A stretch of 64,000 nucleotides of DNA. It comes from Microbulbifer marinus (GTDB lineage: Bacteria; Pseudomonadota; Gammaproteobacteria; Pseudomonadales; Cellvibrionaceae). The stretch lies in contig NZ_FNQO01000002.1 of NCBI RefSeq assembly GCF_900107725.1, forward strand, positions 434,001 to 498,000, written 5' to 3'. Under the pieces are notes generated by a model. That model did no database searches. It saw only the letters and a list, made by a program, of their open reading frames with translations, and had not been told where the DNA came from. The position numbers were made by a program, and so were the translations under genes. This document shows positions 25,888 through 34,713 of this stretch, piece after piece (position 1 is the stretch's first letter; each line of letters starts with the position of its first letter).

Positions 25888-25893
25888 ATTAGA
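25888..25893 (-). promoter_or_regulatory. -10 element of the phosphatase operon
   Basis: TCTAAT on the minus strand lies 10 bp beyond the last repeat of the Pho box and 33 bp before the ATG. PhoB-dependent promoters keep this spacing and lack a -35 hexamer, as here. Confidence 0.55.
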
Positions 25894-25903
25894 GTCCGGG
25901 AAT

Positions 25904-25932
25904 ATGACGCGGGAGTGACGCGGAAATTACGT
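25904..25932 (-). promoter_or_regulatory. Candidate Pho box (three 7-bp repeats)
   Basis: Read on the plus strand, ATGACGC, GTGACGC and ATTACGT follow one another with 4-bp spacers (25904-25910, 25915-25921, 25926-25932). On the minus strand these are ACGTAAT, GCGTCAC and GCGTCAT. The 11-bp period and GTCAT/GTCAC cores fit PhoB recognition. The position upstream of two alkaline phosphatase genes supports induction by phosphate starvation. Confidence 0.7.
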
Positions 25933-26009
25933 GCCGGTTAAGGTTGCGCGACCGGCAGCATGAATTTCTCGTTGAGAAAACTATTGCTTTAGCGCGTTTT
26001 AATTAGCAA

Positions 26010-26384
26010 TCAGCCGATAATTTTTACCGCGCTCTCATCCGGGTCGCGGCCCTTGCCGGCCGCGCGCAGGCGCTGCAGATACTCATCCCAGTTTTTTGCG
26101 TAGTTTTTGCCAAGTTCGCGCAGGTATTCCCACGTATAGATGCCGCTGTCGTGGCCATCGTCGAAATTGATCTTCAGCGCATAGCGCCCGGCAGTCTCGA
26201 CGCCATCGATACCGACATGCAGCTTGCCACTGACCAGCACCGGTTCGGCGCCGCCGTGGCCACGCACCTCGGCGCTGGGAGAGAAGACGCGCAGGTACTC
26301 CGCCGGCAATGTGTATTCGCCATCGGCGAATACAATCTGCAGGCTTTTCTCTGCGCGGTTGAGACGAATTTTTTGCGGTTTCAT
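26010..26384 (-). CDS. DUF971 family protein
   Basis: This 124-residue protein belongs to DUF971 (the gamma-butyrobetaine hydroxylase N-terminal-like fold): IRLNRAEKSLQIVFADG, FSPSAEVRGHG and the signature DDGHDSGIYTWEYLRELG. It starts immediately after the hslU stop with no gap, the arrangement found in many proteobacteria. Some members have been linked to iron-sulfur metabolism, but the role is not established. It is probably co-transcribed with hslVU. Confidence 0.9.
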   Translation of the reverse strand: MKPQKIRLNRAEKSLQIVFADGEYTLPAEYLRVFSPSAEVRGHGGAEPVLVSGKLHVGIDGVETAGRYALKINFDDGHDSGIYTWEYLRELGKNYAKNWDEYLQRLRAAGKGRDPDESAVKIIG

Positions 26385-27707
26385 CTACAGGATAAAGCGC
26401 GACAGGTCTTCGTCCTGGGCCAGCTCGCCGAGGTGGCTGTCGACATAGGCCCCGTCGATGGTCACCGTCTTGCCGTTGTCGCCGGCGTCGAAGGAGATTT
26501 CCTCCAGCAGGCGCTCGAGCACCGTGTGCAGGCGGCGCGCGCCGATATTTTCGGTGCGCTCGTTGACCTCGAAGGCGACCTCGGCAATGCGGCGGATGCC
26601 GTCGTCGGTGAACTCGAGCTGCAGACCCTCGGTGGCCAGCAGCGCCTTCTGCTGTTCGGTCAGCGATGCCGACGGCTCGGTGAGGATGCCCTGGAAGTCC
26701 CCGGACGTCAGCGAGTCCAGTTCCACGCGAATCGGCAGGCGCCCCTGCAGTTCCGGAATCAGGTCGGACGGCTTGGACAAGTGGAAGGCGCCGGAGGCGA
26801 TAAACAGTATGTGATCGGTCTTGATCATGCCGTACTTGGTGGTGACGGTGCTGCCCTCGATCAGCGGCAACAGGTCGCGCTGCACGCCCTCGCGGGACAC
26901 GTCGGCGCCGCCGGTTTCCTGTCGCTTGGCCACCTTGTCGATCTCGTCGAGGAACACGATGCCGTTTTCCTCCGCGGCGCGTATCGCGCGGGTCTTCACG
27001 TCCTCATCATTGACCAGCTTGGCCGCTTCCTCGTCGGTCAGCTGCTTCAGCGCCTGCTTCACGGTGAGCTTGCGCTTCTTGGTCTTGCCCTGGGACATAT
27101 TCGAGAACATGCCCTGCAGCTGGTTGGTCATCTCCTCCATGCCGGGAGGCGCCATGATTTCCACCCCCATCGGCGCGACCGACATGTCGATTTCGATCTC
27201 CTTGTCGTCGAGCTGGCCCTCGCGCAGCTTCTTGCGGAACATCTGGCGGGTGCTGGAATCCTTGTCGCCGGGTTCGGTGGAACGCGCCGGCGGCAGCAGC
27301 GCGTCGAGGATACGGTCCTCGGCGGCATCCAGGGCCCGCTGCTCGACCCCGGCCATGGCCTTCTCGCGCTCGAGCTTCACCGCCATTTCCACCAGGTCGC
27401 GAACGATCGATTCCACATCGCGGCCGACATAGCCCACTTCGGTGAACTTGGTCGCCTCGACCTTGATAAAGGGCGCGCCGGCCAGCTTGGCCAGGCGGCG
27501 GGCGATCTCGGTCTTGCCGACACCGGTGGGGCCGATCATCAGGATATTCTTCGGGGTGATTTCCGCGCGCAGATCCTCGCTGACCTGCATGCGCCGCCAG
27601 CGGTTGCGCAGCGCAATGGCCACGGCGCGCTTGGCGTCCTGCTGGCCGACGATATGGCGGTCGAGTTCGTGGACGATTTCGCGGGGGGTCATCTGGGACT
27701 GGGACAT
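26385..27707 (-). CDS. hslU: HslU, ATPase of the HslUV protease
   Basis: The 440-residue AAA+ unfoldase has Walker A GPTGVGKT at 59-66, Walker B in GIVFLDEID, and the sensor and arginine-finger region near the C-terminus ([26 protein letters not shown]). The intermediate I-domain spans about residues 110-240. The C-terminal tail EDLSRFIL inserts into HslV to activate it. The ATG chosen gives [12 protein letters not shown]; a longer upstream start has no support. HslV is encoded 200 bp upstream. Confidence 0.97.
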   Translation of the reverse strand: MSQSQMTPREIVHELDRHIVGQQDAKRAVAIALRNRWRRMQVSEDLRAEITPKNILMIGPTGVGKTEIARRLAKLAGAPFIKVEATKFTEVGYVGRDVESIVRDLVEMAVKLEREKAMAGVEQRALDAAEDRILDALLPPARSTEPGDKDSSTRQMFRKKLREGQLDDKEIEIDMSVAPMGVEIMAPPGMEEMTNQLQGMFSNMSQGKTKKRKLTVKQALKQLTDEEAAKLVNDEDVKTRAIRAAEENGIVFLDEIDKVAKRQETGGADVSREGVQRDLLPLIEGSTVTTKYGMIKTDHILFIASGAFHLSKPSDLIPELQGRLPIRVELDSLTSGDFQGILTEPSASLTEQQKALLATEGLQLEFTDDGIRRIAEVAFEVNERTENIGARRLHTVLERLLEEISFDAGDNGKTVTIDGAYVDSHLGELAQDEDLSRFIL

Positions 27708-27787
27708 AGAAACTCTCGGTAGCAAATTCGCTTTGGTCTGGTCACCGCTCCATACAAGCGGTTGCAGTGGCGGCGACGCACTGGGCC

Positions 27788-27867
27788 GAGGATTTCAAAA
27801 CCGCTGTGAATACATCCCTGTACGCTCTGTCGGAAACGTCCGTGTTTCCGACAGTTTTGAAACCCTC
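27788..27867. repeat. Nested 80-bp hairpin between hslV and hslU
   Basis: Outer arms GAGGATTTCAAAAC (27788-27801) and GTTTTGAAACCCTC (27854-27867) pair with one mismatch. An inner perfect stem TGTCGGAAAC/GTTTCCGACA (27828-27837 and 27844-27853) abuts the right outer arm. Between the left arms lies an unpaired stretch with ACATCCCTGTACG. The element occupies the 200-bp gap inside what is usually a tightly spaced operon. Confidence 0.85.
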
Positions 27868-27907
27868 GCCCCAGCACGCCTCCTTCAATTCGGGTTGCAG
27901 TACTTCG

Positions 27908-28447
27908 TCAGTAACTCAGTTCTTCAATAGTGTGATTCTGGTTGGTATAGACACAGATATCGCCGGCAATCTTCAGACCCTGCTCGACGATGGTGCGCGC
28001 ATCCAGCTCGGTATTCTCGAGCAGCGCGCGGGCGGCCGACTGGGCGAAGGGGCCGCCGGAACCAATCGCGATCAGGTCGTCCTCCGGCTGGATCACGTCG
28101 CCGTTGCCGGTAATGATCAGGCTGGCGGTGGCGTCGGCTACGGCCAGCAGCGCCTCCAGCCGGCGCAGGGCGCGGTCGGTGCGCCAGTCCTTGGCCAGCT
28201 CGACGGCGGCGCGGGTCAGCTGGCCACCGTGGGCCTCCAGCTTGGCCTCGAAACGCTCGAACAGCGTGAAGGCATCGGCGGTACCGCCGGCGAAACCGGC
28301 GATCACCTTGTCGTTGTGCAGGCGGCGCACCTTGCGCGCATTGCCCTTCATGATGGTGTTGCCCATGGAGACCTGGCCGTCGCCGCCGATCACGACTTTG
28401 CCGTTGCGGCGGCAGGAGAGAATGGTGGTTCCGCGATACTGTTCCAC
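27908..28447 (-). CDS. hslV: HslV, peptidase of the HslUV protease
   Basis: The 179-residue protein is the proteasome-like threonine peptidase. A GTG start gives MEQYRG as a short propeptide before T7, the catalytic N-terminal threonine of the mature enzyme ([13 protein letters not shown]). [14 protein letters not shown] and [17 protein letters not shown] are standard family stretches. HslUV degrades misfolded and regulatory proteins in the cytoplasm. A TTGAAA at about 28541-28546 resembles a heat-shock -35 element but no matching -10 is convincing. Confidence 0.96.
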   Translation of the reverse strand: MEQYRGTTILSCRRNGKVVIGGDGQVSMGNTIMKGNARKVRRLHNDKVIAGFAGGTADAFTLFERFEAKLEAHGGQLTRAAVELAKDWRTDRALRRLEALLAVADATASLIITGNGDVIQPEDDLIAIGSGGPFAQSAARALLENTELDARTIVEQGLKIAGDICVYTNQNHTIEELSY

Positions 28448-28602
28448 TGAAGGCCTCTTGGATAGTTGGCTCGTGCTGCAGCAGGCGCCGCGGGCGGCTT
28501 CTGCCAGGAGAACTCTGTAAGTGTGGTCGGCGGGGCGGAATTTCAATACGGGGCGGGCAAATGCCTATAATGCGCGCGTTCTAACTCCTGTGGAGTATTG
28601 CA

Positions 28603-28842
28603 TTGGCTTCCCTTTCGTCGCGCTACTACACCCCCGTGTTCGCGCTGATCATGTCCTGCCTGATGTCGCTGCTGATGTCCGGGGTCATCACCTTTATCAA
28701 CACCGGACTCGACGGCGGCTTCGCGCTGCGCTGGCTGCGCGCCTGGCTGGTGGCGTGGGTGGTGGCGTTTCCGCTGGTCTCGGTGATCGCGCCGCTCGCC
28801 CACCGGCTGACGCGCAGGCTGGTGCAGACGACGGAGCTTTGA
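28603..28842 (+). CDS. DUF2798 family small membrane protein
   Basis: This 79-residue protein has two hydrophobic segments (about 10-32 and 46-64) and the DUF2798 pattern: YYTPVFALIMSCLMSLLMSG, then FALRWLRAWLVAWVVAFP and a basic end HRLTRRLV. A TTG start is supported by TGGAG eight bases upstream, and a TATAAT lies about 32 bp before the start. It diverges from hslV. The function is unknown. Confidence 0.8.
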   Translation: MASLSSRYYTPVFALIMSCLMSLLMSGVITFINTGLDGGFALRWLRAWLVAWVVAFPLVSVIAPLAHRLTRRLVQTTEL

Positions 28843-28860
28843 GGAGAGGACTGCAGCCGG

Positions 28861-29451
28861 TCAGGTCTTGGCCGGGCGCTTCAGTACCAGCGGCATCAGC
28901 TTGTGATCGGCCAGTATTTCGCGCGCCTTGGCGACGCGGGAGCGGCTGGAATAAGGGCCGACCAGTACCCGGTGCCAGGTACCGCGGCTGTCGGTGGCGG
29001 TTTCCACTTTCACGTCCAGGTTGGCCAGGGTCAGCTGCGCGCGCAGCCGCTCGGCCTCGGCCGCATCGCGGAATGACGCCGCCTGCAGTATGTAGACCAG
29101 CGGCGCCTCGCTGCGCGCACCGCCAGAAGTCGCGTTGGAGCTGGTAGGGGAAGAAGTGTCAGCTGTGCCGTTGTGCCGCGCCGGCTTGGCGCTTTTCGGC
29201 GGCGGTACCGCCACCTCGTTTTCCTGCAACAGGGTGTAGAAATCGAAGCGCGGCGCGTCGGACTTGTCCTCCGCCTGCTTGGCCGGCGGCTGGCGTTTGG
29301 CGACAGCGGCAGGCTTGCCGTCCTGCTTGAGTCCGTTCAGGAAGATCATGAACACCACGAAGCCGCCGACAAAATTGCCCAGAACAAACCAGACCCAGGC
29401 GGGCTTGCCTGCGGAACTGCTGTTGCGGCGACTGGCATTGCGACGGCTCAT
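28861..29451 (-). CDS. SPOR domain cell-envelope protein (FtsN-like)
   Basis: This 196-residue protein has a short basic cytoplasmic start (MSRRNASRRNSS), one membrane helix at about residues 18-39, a Lys/Pro/Ala linker, and a C-terminal SPOR domain (about 118-190: YILQAASFRDAAEAERLRAQ, WHRVLVGPYSSRSRVAKAR). SPOR domains bind denuded septal peptidoglycan, so a role at the division site is likely. In pseudomonads the equivalent gene lies between argS and hslV; here argS is absent and priA follows directly. Confidence 0.88.
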   Translation of the reverse strand: MSRRNASRRNSSSAGKPAWVWFVLGNFVGGFVVFMIFLNGLKQDGKPAAVAKRQPPAKQAEDKSDAPRFDFYTLLQENEVAVPPPKSAKPARHNGTADTSSPTSSNATSGGARSEAPLVYILQAASFRDAAEAERLRAQLTLANLDVKVETATDSRGTWHRVLVGPYSSRSRVAKAREILADHKLMPLVLKRPAKT

Positions 29452-29555
29452 GGAATGCTCTTCCCTGTTCTTCTAAATCTTTCGGTCGGCAGAGCGGAAT
29501 TGTAACGCCATTCGCCGCCGCCGCGGTGGCCGGAATGCAAATTCACGCCCGACGC

Positions 29556-31772
29556 TTATGAAAGTTCCTGCGCATCCATATCTACCGCCCAGCGCAGGCG
29601 GCGATTCTTGTAACCCTCCGCCCACTGACAAAAGCGTGCGAGCAGCGGCTGTAACTGGCCGCGCTTTTCCGCGGTGATCTGCACATAGAAGCGGAAGCGC
29701 CCGGACTTGCGCTCCAGCAGCGCCGGTACCGGCCCCAGGTACTGCAGCTCGGGCGACGGCGGTGCCAGCGCCTGCATCTGCGCGCGCGCCTGCTGCAGGA
29801 ATTCCTCCGCCCAGCGCGGCTCCTCGCATTCGGCGCGCACCAGCGCCATCGCCCGCAGTGGCGGCAGCTGGGCGACGGCGCGATCGCGCAGCAGCTGGCG
29901 AGCGTAGGCGCCGTAGCCCTTTTCCAGCAGTAGCTGCAGCAGCGGGTGTTCCGGGTAGCGGCTCTGCACCAGCACCCGACCGGCCAGGTCACCGCGGCCG
30001 GCGCGACCGGCCACCTGTTCCAGCAGTTGGCCGGTGCGTTCGGCGGCGCGGAAGTCGGCGCTGAACAGGCCGCCGTCGGCATCCTGAATCACCACCAGGG
30101 TCACCCGCGGCAGGTGGTGGCCCTTGGCCAGCATCTGCGTGCCCAGCAGCAGGCACGGCTTGCCGTCGCGGGCCGGCGCCAGCAGGCGGTCGAGTGCCTG
30201 CTTGCTGGCGGTGGTGTCGCGGTCGACACGGATTACCGGAAAATCCCTGAACGTGTGGGTAAGGAAGTCTTCACTGCGCTCGGTGCCGCCGCCGAGGGCG
30301 GACAGGGAGCGGCTGTGACACTGGGGACAGCTGTCCAGCAGCGGCCGGCGGTAGTCGCAGTGGTGGCAGCGCAGCTGGCGCTGCCGCCGGTGCATGGTCA
30401 GCTTGCTGGAGCAGTAGGGACAGTCGGCCAGCCAGCCGCAGTCGTCGCAGGCCAGCGCCGGCGCGAAACCGCGCCGGTTGATAAACACCAGCGCCTGCTC
30501 GCCCCGCGCCAGGGTCTCGCCGATATGGCGCAATACCTGCGGCGCGAAACCCTCCTGCAGCGGCTGACCGAGGGTCGGCACCACATGAATCTGCGGCGGG
30601 CGGGCGTTGCCGGCGCGCTGCCGCAGGCGCAGGTGCTGGTAACGGCCCGACAGCGCATTGTGCAGACTCTCCAGTGACGGTGTGGCCGAGCCGAGCAGCA
30701 CCGGCACACCGGCGTTGCGCCCCAGCACCACCGCCAGGTCGCGGGCGGAGTAGCGCACCCCGTCCTGCTGCTTGAAGGAACCATCGTGCTCCTCGTCGAC
30801 GATCACCGCGCCGAGGCGCGGCAGCGGCGTCAGTATCGCCGAGCGGGTGCCGATGACGATATCCGCCTGGCCGGCCGCGGCAGACAGCCAGGCCTGGGCG
30901 CGCTCGCCCTCGGCGAGGCCGGAGTGCAGCGCAGCGATGCTGTGGCCGGGGAACCGCGCGGCGATACGGCGCAATGTCTGCGGCGTCAGACCAATTTCCG
31001 GTACCAGCAGCAGCGCCTGGCGGCCCCCGGCAAGCACCTGCGCCATCAGACGCAGGTACACCTCGGTCTTGCCGCTGCCGGTGGTGCCCTCGAGCAGGGT
31101 CGCGGAGAAGCGATCGGTGGCGACGGCGGCCAGTACCTGGCGCTGCTCTTCATTCAGTTCGGGCGGCGGCGTGGGTTCGGCCGGGGGCAGCGGCGGCGGC
31201 ACGGTAGGGCCCGCGCTCCACTCGACCAGGCCGCGCTCGGCCAGCGCGCGGACAATAGTGCTGCTATGACCCAGCGCCTTCAGCTGGGTGCGGCTCTGCC
31301 GGCCCCTGCTCAACAGCAGCTGCAGCAGCGACTGCTGCTTGGGCGCGCGGGCGAGGGCGGTTTCGGGCAGGCCCTTGCCGTCGGTGGTCAGTTCGAGCCA
31401 CTGTTCGGCCCAGTGATCGGCGGGCTTGCCCTTGCGCAGCGCCGCGGGCAGGGCGGCGGCATAGATCTCGCCCGCCGGCGCCTGGTAGTAGCCGGCGGCC
31501 CAGTTCAGGAAGTCGCGGCTGCGCCGATCGAACAGCGGCTCGCGGTCGATCTGCTCCAGCGCCGGCTTCAGCTCGGCGAGTGGGGACTCACTGACCACGT
31601 CCACCAGCACCGCCACCAGCTTGCGCCCGCCGAAGGGCACCCAGAAGCGCTGGCCCGGCGCGACAGCGGCGCTATCCACCCCTTCCGGAGGCAGGTAGTC
31701 AAACAGGCGCCGCAGCGGCACAGGCACCGCCAACCGTAGAATTACGCTGTGTTTGACCGCTTGTTGCTGCAC
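29556..31772 (-). CDS. priA: Primosomal protein N' (replication restart helicase PriA)
   Basis: The 738-residue helicase has the N-terminal 3'-OH-binding domain, Walker A EGTTGSGKTEVY, the DEEH box (VDEEHDGSFKQQDG), and between the helicase lobes the eight-cysteine zinc region (CDDCGW, CPYC, CHHC, CPQC). Motif V/VI stretches LLLGTQMLAKGHH and QVAGRAGRGD follow. PriA reloads the replisome at stalled forks. A GTG gives the start MQQQAVKHS; the translation initiation region is only moderately convincing. Confidence 0.97.
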   Translation of the reverse strand: MQQQAVKHSVILRLAVPVPLRRLFDYLPPEGVDSAAVAPGQRFWVPFGGRKLVAVLVDVVSESPLAELKPALEQIDREPLFDRRSRDFLNWAAGYYQAPAGEIYAAALPAALRKGKPADHWAEQWLELTTDGKGLPETALARAPKQQSLLQLLLSRGRQSRTQLKALGHSSTIVRALAERGLVEWSAGPTVPPPLPPAEPTPPPELNEEQRQVLAAVATDRFSATLLEGTTGSGKTEVYLRLMAQVLAGGRQALLLVPEIGLTPQTLRRIAARFPGHSIAALHSGLAEGERAQAWLSAAAGQADIVIGTRSAILTPLPRLGAVIVDEEHDGSFKQQDGVRYSARDLAVVLGRNAGVPVLLGSATPSLESLHNALSGRYQHLRLRQRAGNARPPQIHVVPTLGQPLQEGFAPQVLRHIGETLARGEQALVFINRRGFAPALACDDCGWLADCPYCSSKLTMHRRQRQLRCHHCDYRRPLLDSCPQCHSRSLSALGGGTERSEDFLTHTFRDFPVIRVDRDTTASKQALDRLLAPARDGKPCLLLGTQMLAKGHHLPRVTLVVIQDADGGLFSADFRAAERTGQLLEQVAGRAGRGDLAGRVLVQSRYPEHPLLQLLLEKGYGAYARQLLRDRAVAQLPPLRAMALVRAECEEPRWAEEFLQQARAQMQALAPPSPELQYLGPVPALLERKSGRFRFYVQITAEKRGQLQPLLARFCQWAEGYKNRRLRWAVDMDAQELS

Positions 31773-31808
31773 CCCGCCCCTCGTACATCCTGAAAGTAAA
31801 GGGCGCTA

Positions 31809-31983
31809 GTGTACTGCTTCACGCTAAATGGCGCTTACAGAGCTCCCCAAATTGTTCACAGCAAGGCGCAGCTCGCAGGGAATGGTGCGGCCCTTTCCAA
31901 GAGCTGCAACGCGGCTGTGGACAATTTGGGGAGTTCCCTTCGGGCGGAACGCTGAAAGTGCCATTTAGCGTGAAACAGTACAC
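31809..31983. repeat. 175-bp nested palindrome, MITE-like
   Basis: Terminal arms 31809-31836 and 31956-31983 match as inverted repeats over 28 bp with two mismatches (GTGTACTG, TTCACGCTAAATGG). Inner arms 31840-31861 and 31915-31936 match over 22 bp with two mismatches (CTCCCCAAATTGT). The centre has a weaker GCAGCTC/GAGCTGC pairing. The whole could fold into one long hairpin. No open reading frame is carried. Confidence 0.85.
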
Positions 31984-31997
31984 ACGAGTATTTGCGC

Positions 31998-32025
31998 TTG
32001 AACCGCCACGCTAATCTGATAGTAT
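31998..32025 (+). promoter_or_regulatory. rpmE: Probable sigma-70 promoter of rpmE
   Basis: TTGAAC and TAGTAT are separated by 16 bp, about 100 bp before the rpmE ATG. It lies directly after the nested palindrome. Confidence 0.5.
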
Positions 32026-32125
32026 GCGCCGACTTTTTAAACAGCCCGGAACCATTCCGGTTCCTGCACCAACGACGGCTCCGTGCTCGGCAACAGATCG
32101 GGTGGCGGATTCGAAAGAGGCAACC

Positions 32126-32338
32126 ATGAAAGCAGATATCCATCCGAATTACGTCGACGTTACCGCTACCTGCTCCTGCGGCAACTCCATCAAGACTCGC
32201 TCCACCCTGGGCAAAGACATCCAGCTGGACGTGTGCTCCCAGTGCCACCCGTTCTACACCGGCAAGCAGCGCGAAGCGAGCACCGGCGGCCGCGTGGATC
32301 GCTTCAAGAAGCGTTTCGGCAGCCGTATCGCCAAGTAA
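32126..32338 (+). CDS. rpmE: 50S ribosomal protein L31
   Basis: This 70-residue protein starts [19 protein letters not shown] and keeps the zinc-binding cysteines C16, C18, C37 and C40 ([15 protein letters not shown]), so it is the zinc-containing C+ form. [11 protein letters not shown] ends the conserved part. The ATG is preceded by GAAAGAGG. It bridges the ribosomal subunits. Confidence 0.98.
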   Translation: MKADIHPNYVDVTATCSCGNSIKTRSTLGKDIQLDVCSQCHPFYTGKQREASTGGRVDRFKKRFGSRIAK

Positions 32339-32367
32339 GTCCGCACCGCGCTACCGAGCGCCACGCA

Positions 32368-33207
32368 GTGACTACCGCAAGAAAGGCACCCTGGGTTTCC
32401 CTCGGTGCCTTTTTTCATGCCCCGCTGCTGGCACTCCTGTGCGGCCTGCTGCTGGCCCTGCCCGCGGCCGCGGACTGTGTCCTCGGCGACGCGGACGAGC
32501 GGGTCGCGCTCGACCGGGTGCTGGACGGCGACACGCTGGTACTGCGCGATGGCCGCCACCTGCGCCTGATCGGCGTCAATACACCGGAACTCGCCAAGCG
32601 CGGGCGCGCGGCCCAGCCGCTGGCGCGGGAGGCGCGGGAGTTCACCCGCCAATTCCTCACCGGCGGCGAGATCACAATCGCCTACGACCGCGATCGCCAC
32701 GATCGTTACGGGCGCCTGCTGGCCCACGTCTACAACCACCGCGGCGACAGCCTCGAAGCGGCGCTGTTGACCGCGGGGCTGGCCTTTCATATCGCCATAG
32801 CCCCCAACCTGACCCTGGCGGAATGCCTGGCGCAGCGGGAACAGAGTGCGCGGCGCCGCGGCCTCGGCGTCTGGGCCCCCGGCGTATGGCCGCTCAAGCG
32901 CGCCGCGGATGTGCGCCCCGGCGACGGCGGCTTCGTACTGCTGCGCGGCACCGTGCGCGAAGTGGACCGCAACCGCTACCTGTGGCTGGAGCTGGACGGT
33001 CCGGTGGCCCTGCGCCTGCCCTTAACCGATGCGGCCGGGACCGGGGATTTTGGCCAGCTCAGGTGGCGCAATTGGCAAGGGGCGCAAATCGAAGTGAAAG
33101 GCTGGCTTGTGGACCGGGGCGAGAAATATTCATCTCGGTTTCCGCAAAATAAGCGCTGGTTTATTGCGGTAGACTCGCCCCTGACCCTTTCTATTAGTAG
33201 GAATTAA
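32368..33207 (+). CDS. Exported SNase-like nuclease
   Basis: From a GTG start the protein is 279 residues: a long signal region (LALLCGLLLALPAAADC, cleavage or lipid site near residue 38) and a staphylococcal-nuclease domain. The catalytic Arg and Glu lie in HLRLIGVNTPEL and the second Arg in DRYGRLLAHV; GDTLVL supplies the calcium-side Asp. A C-terminal extension of about 100 residues resembles an OB-like domain. Pseudomonads carry an equivalent gene next to rpmE. The rpmE terminator lies inside its first codons, so the start and expression are unusual; no ATG, GTG or TTG lies between the terminator and the signal peptide core. Confidence 0.85.
   Translation: MTTARKAPWVSLGAFFHAPLLALLCGLLLALPAAADCVLGDADERVALDRVLDGDTLVLRDGRHLRLIGVNTPELAKRGRAAQPLAREAREFTRQFLTGGEITIAYDRDRHDRYGRLLAHVYNHRGDSLEAALLTAGLAFHIAIAPNLTLAECLAQREQSARRRGLGVWAPGVWPLKRAADVRPGDGGFVLLRGTVREVDRNRYLWLELDGPVALRLPLTDAAGTGDFGQLRWRNWQGAQIEVKGWLVDRGEKYSSRFPQNKRWFIAVDSPLTLSISRN
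32383..32415 (+). terminator. rpmE: Rho-independent terminator of rpmE
   Basis: AAAGGCACC and GGTGCCTTTTTT form a perfect stem with a T tract, 45 bp after the rpmE stop. It overlaps codons 6-16 of the downstream nuclease frame. Confidence 0.85.
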
Positions 33208-33329
33208 CGGTCCCGTTCGTTTTTTGCACTTGTGGCAACAAGGCGCTGTCGGTTATTCTCTGGCCCCCGCAGTAACCAGGGCGGAATCCGCAGAGACTCC
33301 CCCGCTGTATTCGAGAGACCATTCCCAAC

Positions 33330-34583
33330 ATGACGGAATCATTGCGCCAGGCCGCGCTGGACTACCACGCGCTGCCGACACCCGGCAAGCTATCGGTAGA
33401 ATTGACCACCCCCGCCCAGACCCAGGAAGACCTGTCCCTGGCCTACAGCCCGGGCGTCGCCGAACCGGTGCGCGAAATCGCCAAGGATCCGGAAGCCGCC
33501 TACCTGTATACCGGCAAGGGCAACCTGGTGGCAGTGATTTCCAACGGCAGCGCCATCCTCGGCCTCGGCAACCTGGGCCCGCTGGCCTCCAAGCCGGTAA
33601 TGGAGGGCAAGTCGCTGCTGTTCAAGCGCTTCGCCGATATCAATTCCGTCGATATCGAGGTCGACGCCAACAGCCCGGAACAGTTCATCCAGACCGTAGC
33701 CGCCATTGCCAACACCTTTGGCGGCATCAATCTCGAGGACATCAAGGCCCCCGAGTGCTTCCATATCGAGGAGGCGCTGATCGAGCGCTGCCCGGTGCCG
33801 GTATTCCACGACGACCAGCACGGCACCGCGATCGTCACCGTGGCCGGCATGCTCAACGCGCTGGAAATCCAGGGCAAGAAGATCGACGAAGTGCGCATGG
33901 TATGCCTCGGCGCCGGCGCCGCCGCCACCGCCTGTTGCAAGCTGATGCTGGCTGCCGGGGCGCGGAAAGAGCAGATCACCATGGTCGACAGCCGCGGCGT
34001 AATTCACTCCGGGCGCACCGACATCAATGCCTACAAGGGCGAGTGGGCTCGGGATACCGAAATGCGCACGCTGGACGACGCCATCGAGGGCGCCGACGTA
34101 TTCCTCGGCGTCTCCGGTCCGGACCTGCTGTCCGCCGAGCAGCTCAAGCGCATGGCCGATCGCCCGGTGGTGTTCGCCTGCTCGAACCCGAACCCGGAAA
34201 TCAAGCCGGAGCTGGCCTATAGCGTGCGCGACGACCTGATCATGGCCACCGGCCGCTCGGACTACCCGAACCAGGTCAACAACGTGCTCTGCTTCCCGTT
34301 CATCTTCCGCGGTGCGCTGGATGTACGCGCGACCCGCATCAATGAGGAGATGAAGCTGGCGGCGATTGAGGCCATCCGCAAGATCGCGCACCTGCCGGTA
34401 CCGGACTCCGTGCGCGCGGGTTACGGCGGTATCGAGCTGAGCTTCGGCGCCGACTATATCCTGCCCAAGCCCACCGACCCGCGCCTGCTGCCGGAAGTGG
34501 CCGCGGCCGTGGCCCGCGCCGCGGTGGACAGTGGTGCGGCGCGGCTGCCCTATCCGCAGCACTACCCGCTCGAGGCCCAGTAG
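33330..34583 (+). CDS. Malic enzyme, short NAD(P)-dependent form
   Basis: This 417-residue enzyme decarboxylates malate to pyruvate. The N-terminal domain has [12 protein letters not shown] and the tyrosine/lysine region [22 protein letters not shown]. The metal-binding stretch is [11 protein letters not shown] and the dinucleotide fold [12 protein letters not shown]. It lacks the C-terminal phosphotransacetylase-like domain of MaeB, so it is the short form typical of pseudomonads. It could use NAD or NADP; the sequence does not settle it for me. An 11-bp GC hairpin without a T tract (34590-34619) follows the stop. Confidence 0.93.
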   Translation: MTESLRQAALDYHALPTPGKLSVELTTPAQTQEDLSLAYSPGVAEPVREIAKDPEAAYLYTGKGNLVAVISNGSAILGLGNLGPLASKPVMEGKSLLFKRFADINSVDIEVDANSPEQFIQTVAAIANTFGGINLEDIKAPECFHIEEALIERCPVPVFHDDQHGTAIVTVAGMLNALEIQGKKIDEVRMVCLGAGAAATACCKLMLAAGARKEQITMVDSRGVIHSGRTDINAYKGEWARDTEMRTLDDAIEGADVFLGVSGPDLLSAEQLKRMADRPVVFACSNPNPEIKPELAYSVRDDLIMATGRSDYPNQVNNVLCFPFIFRGALDVRATRINEEMKLAAIEAIRKIAHLPVPDSVRAGYGGIELSFGADYILPKPTDPRLLPEVAAAVARAAVDSGAARLPYPQHYPLEAQ

Positions 34584-34713
34584 GCCGCACCGCCCCTGCG
34601 TCTCACCCCGCAGGGGCGGGCATTGACCGCACCCTGCCGGCACGTCTCCTTGAGCCGCAGTGCCCCCCTCGCTAAACTGCCCTTCTGTTACAGCATCAAA
34701 GTTGTCCTACCCC

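Larger units (their letters stand above)
31773..32125. other. Upstream region of rpmE with a long palindrome
   Basis: The 350 bp between priA and rpmE contain a 175-bp nested inverted repeat and a probable rpmE promoter. I see no coding sequence here; a frame that reads into rpmE from upstream is not needed, since the conserved L31 start lies at 32126. Confidence 0.7.

Noticed and set aside
28541-28546. TTGAAA upstream of hslV as a sigma-32 -35 element
   Set aside because: No CCCCAT-like -10 at the right distance. Heat-shock control of hslVU is plausible by family but not shown here.
34590-34619. 11-bp GC hairpin after malic enzyme
   Set aside because: It has no T tract on either side. It may slow polymerase but does not meet the criteria for an intrinsic terminator.
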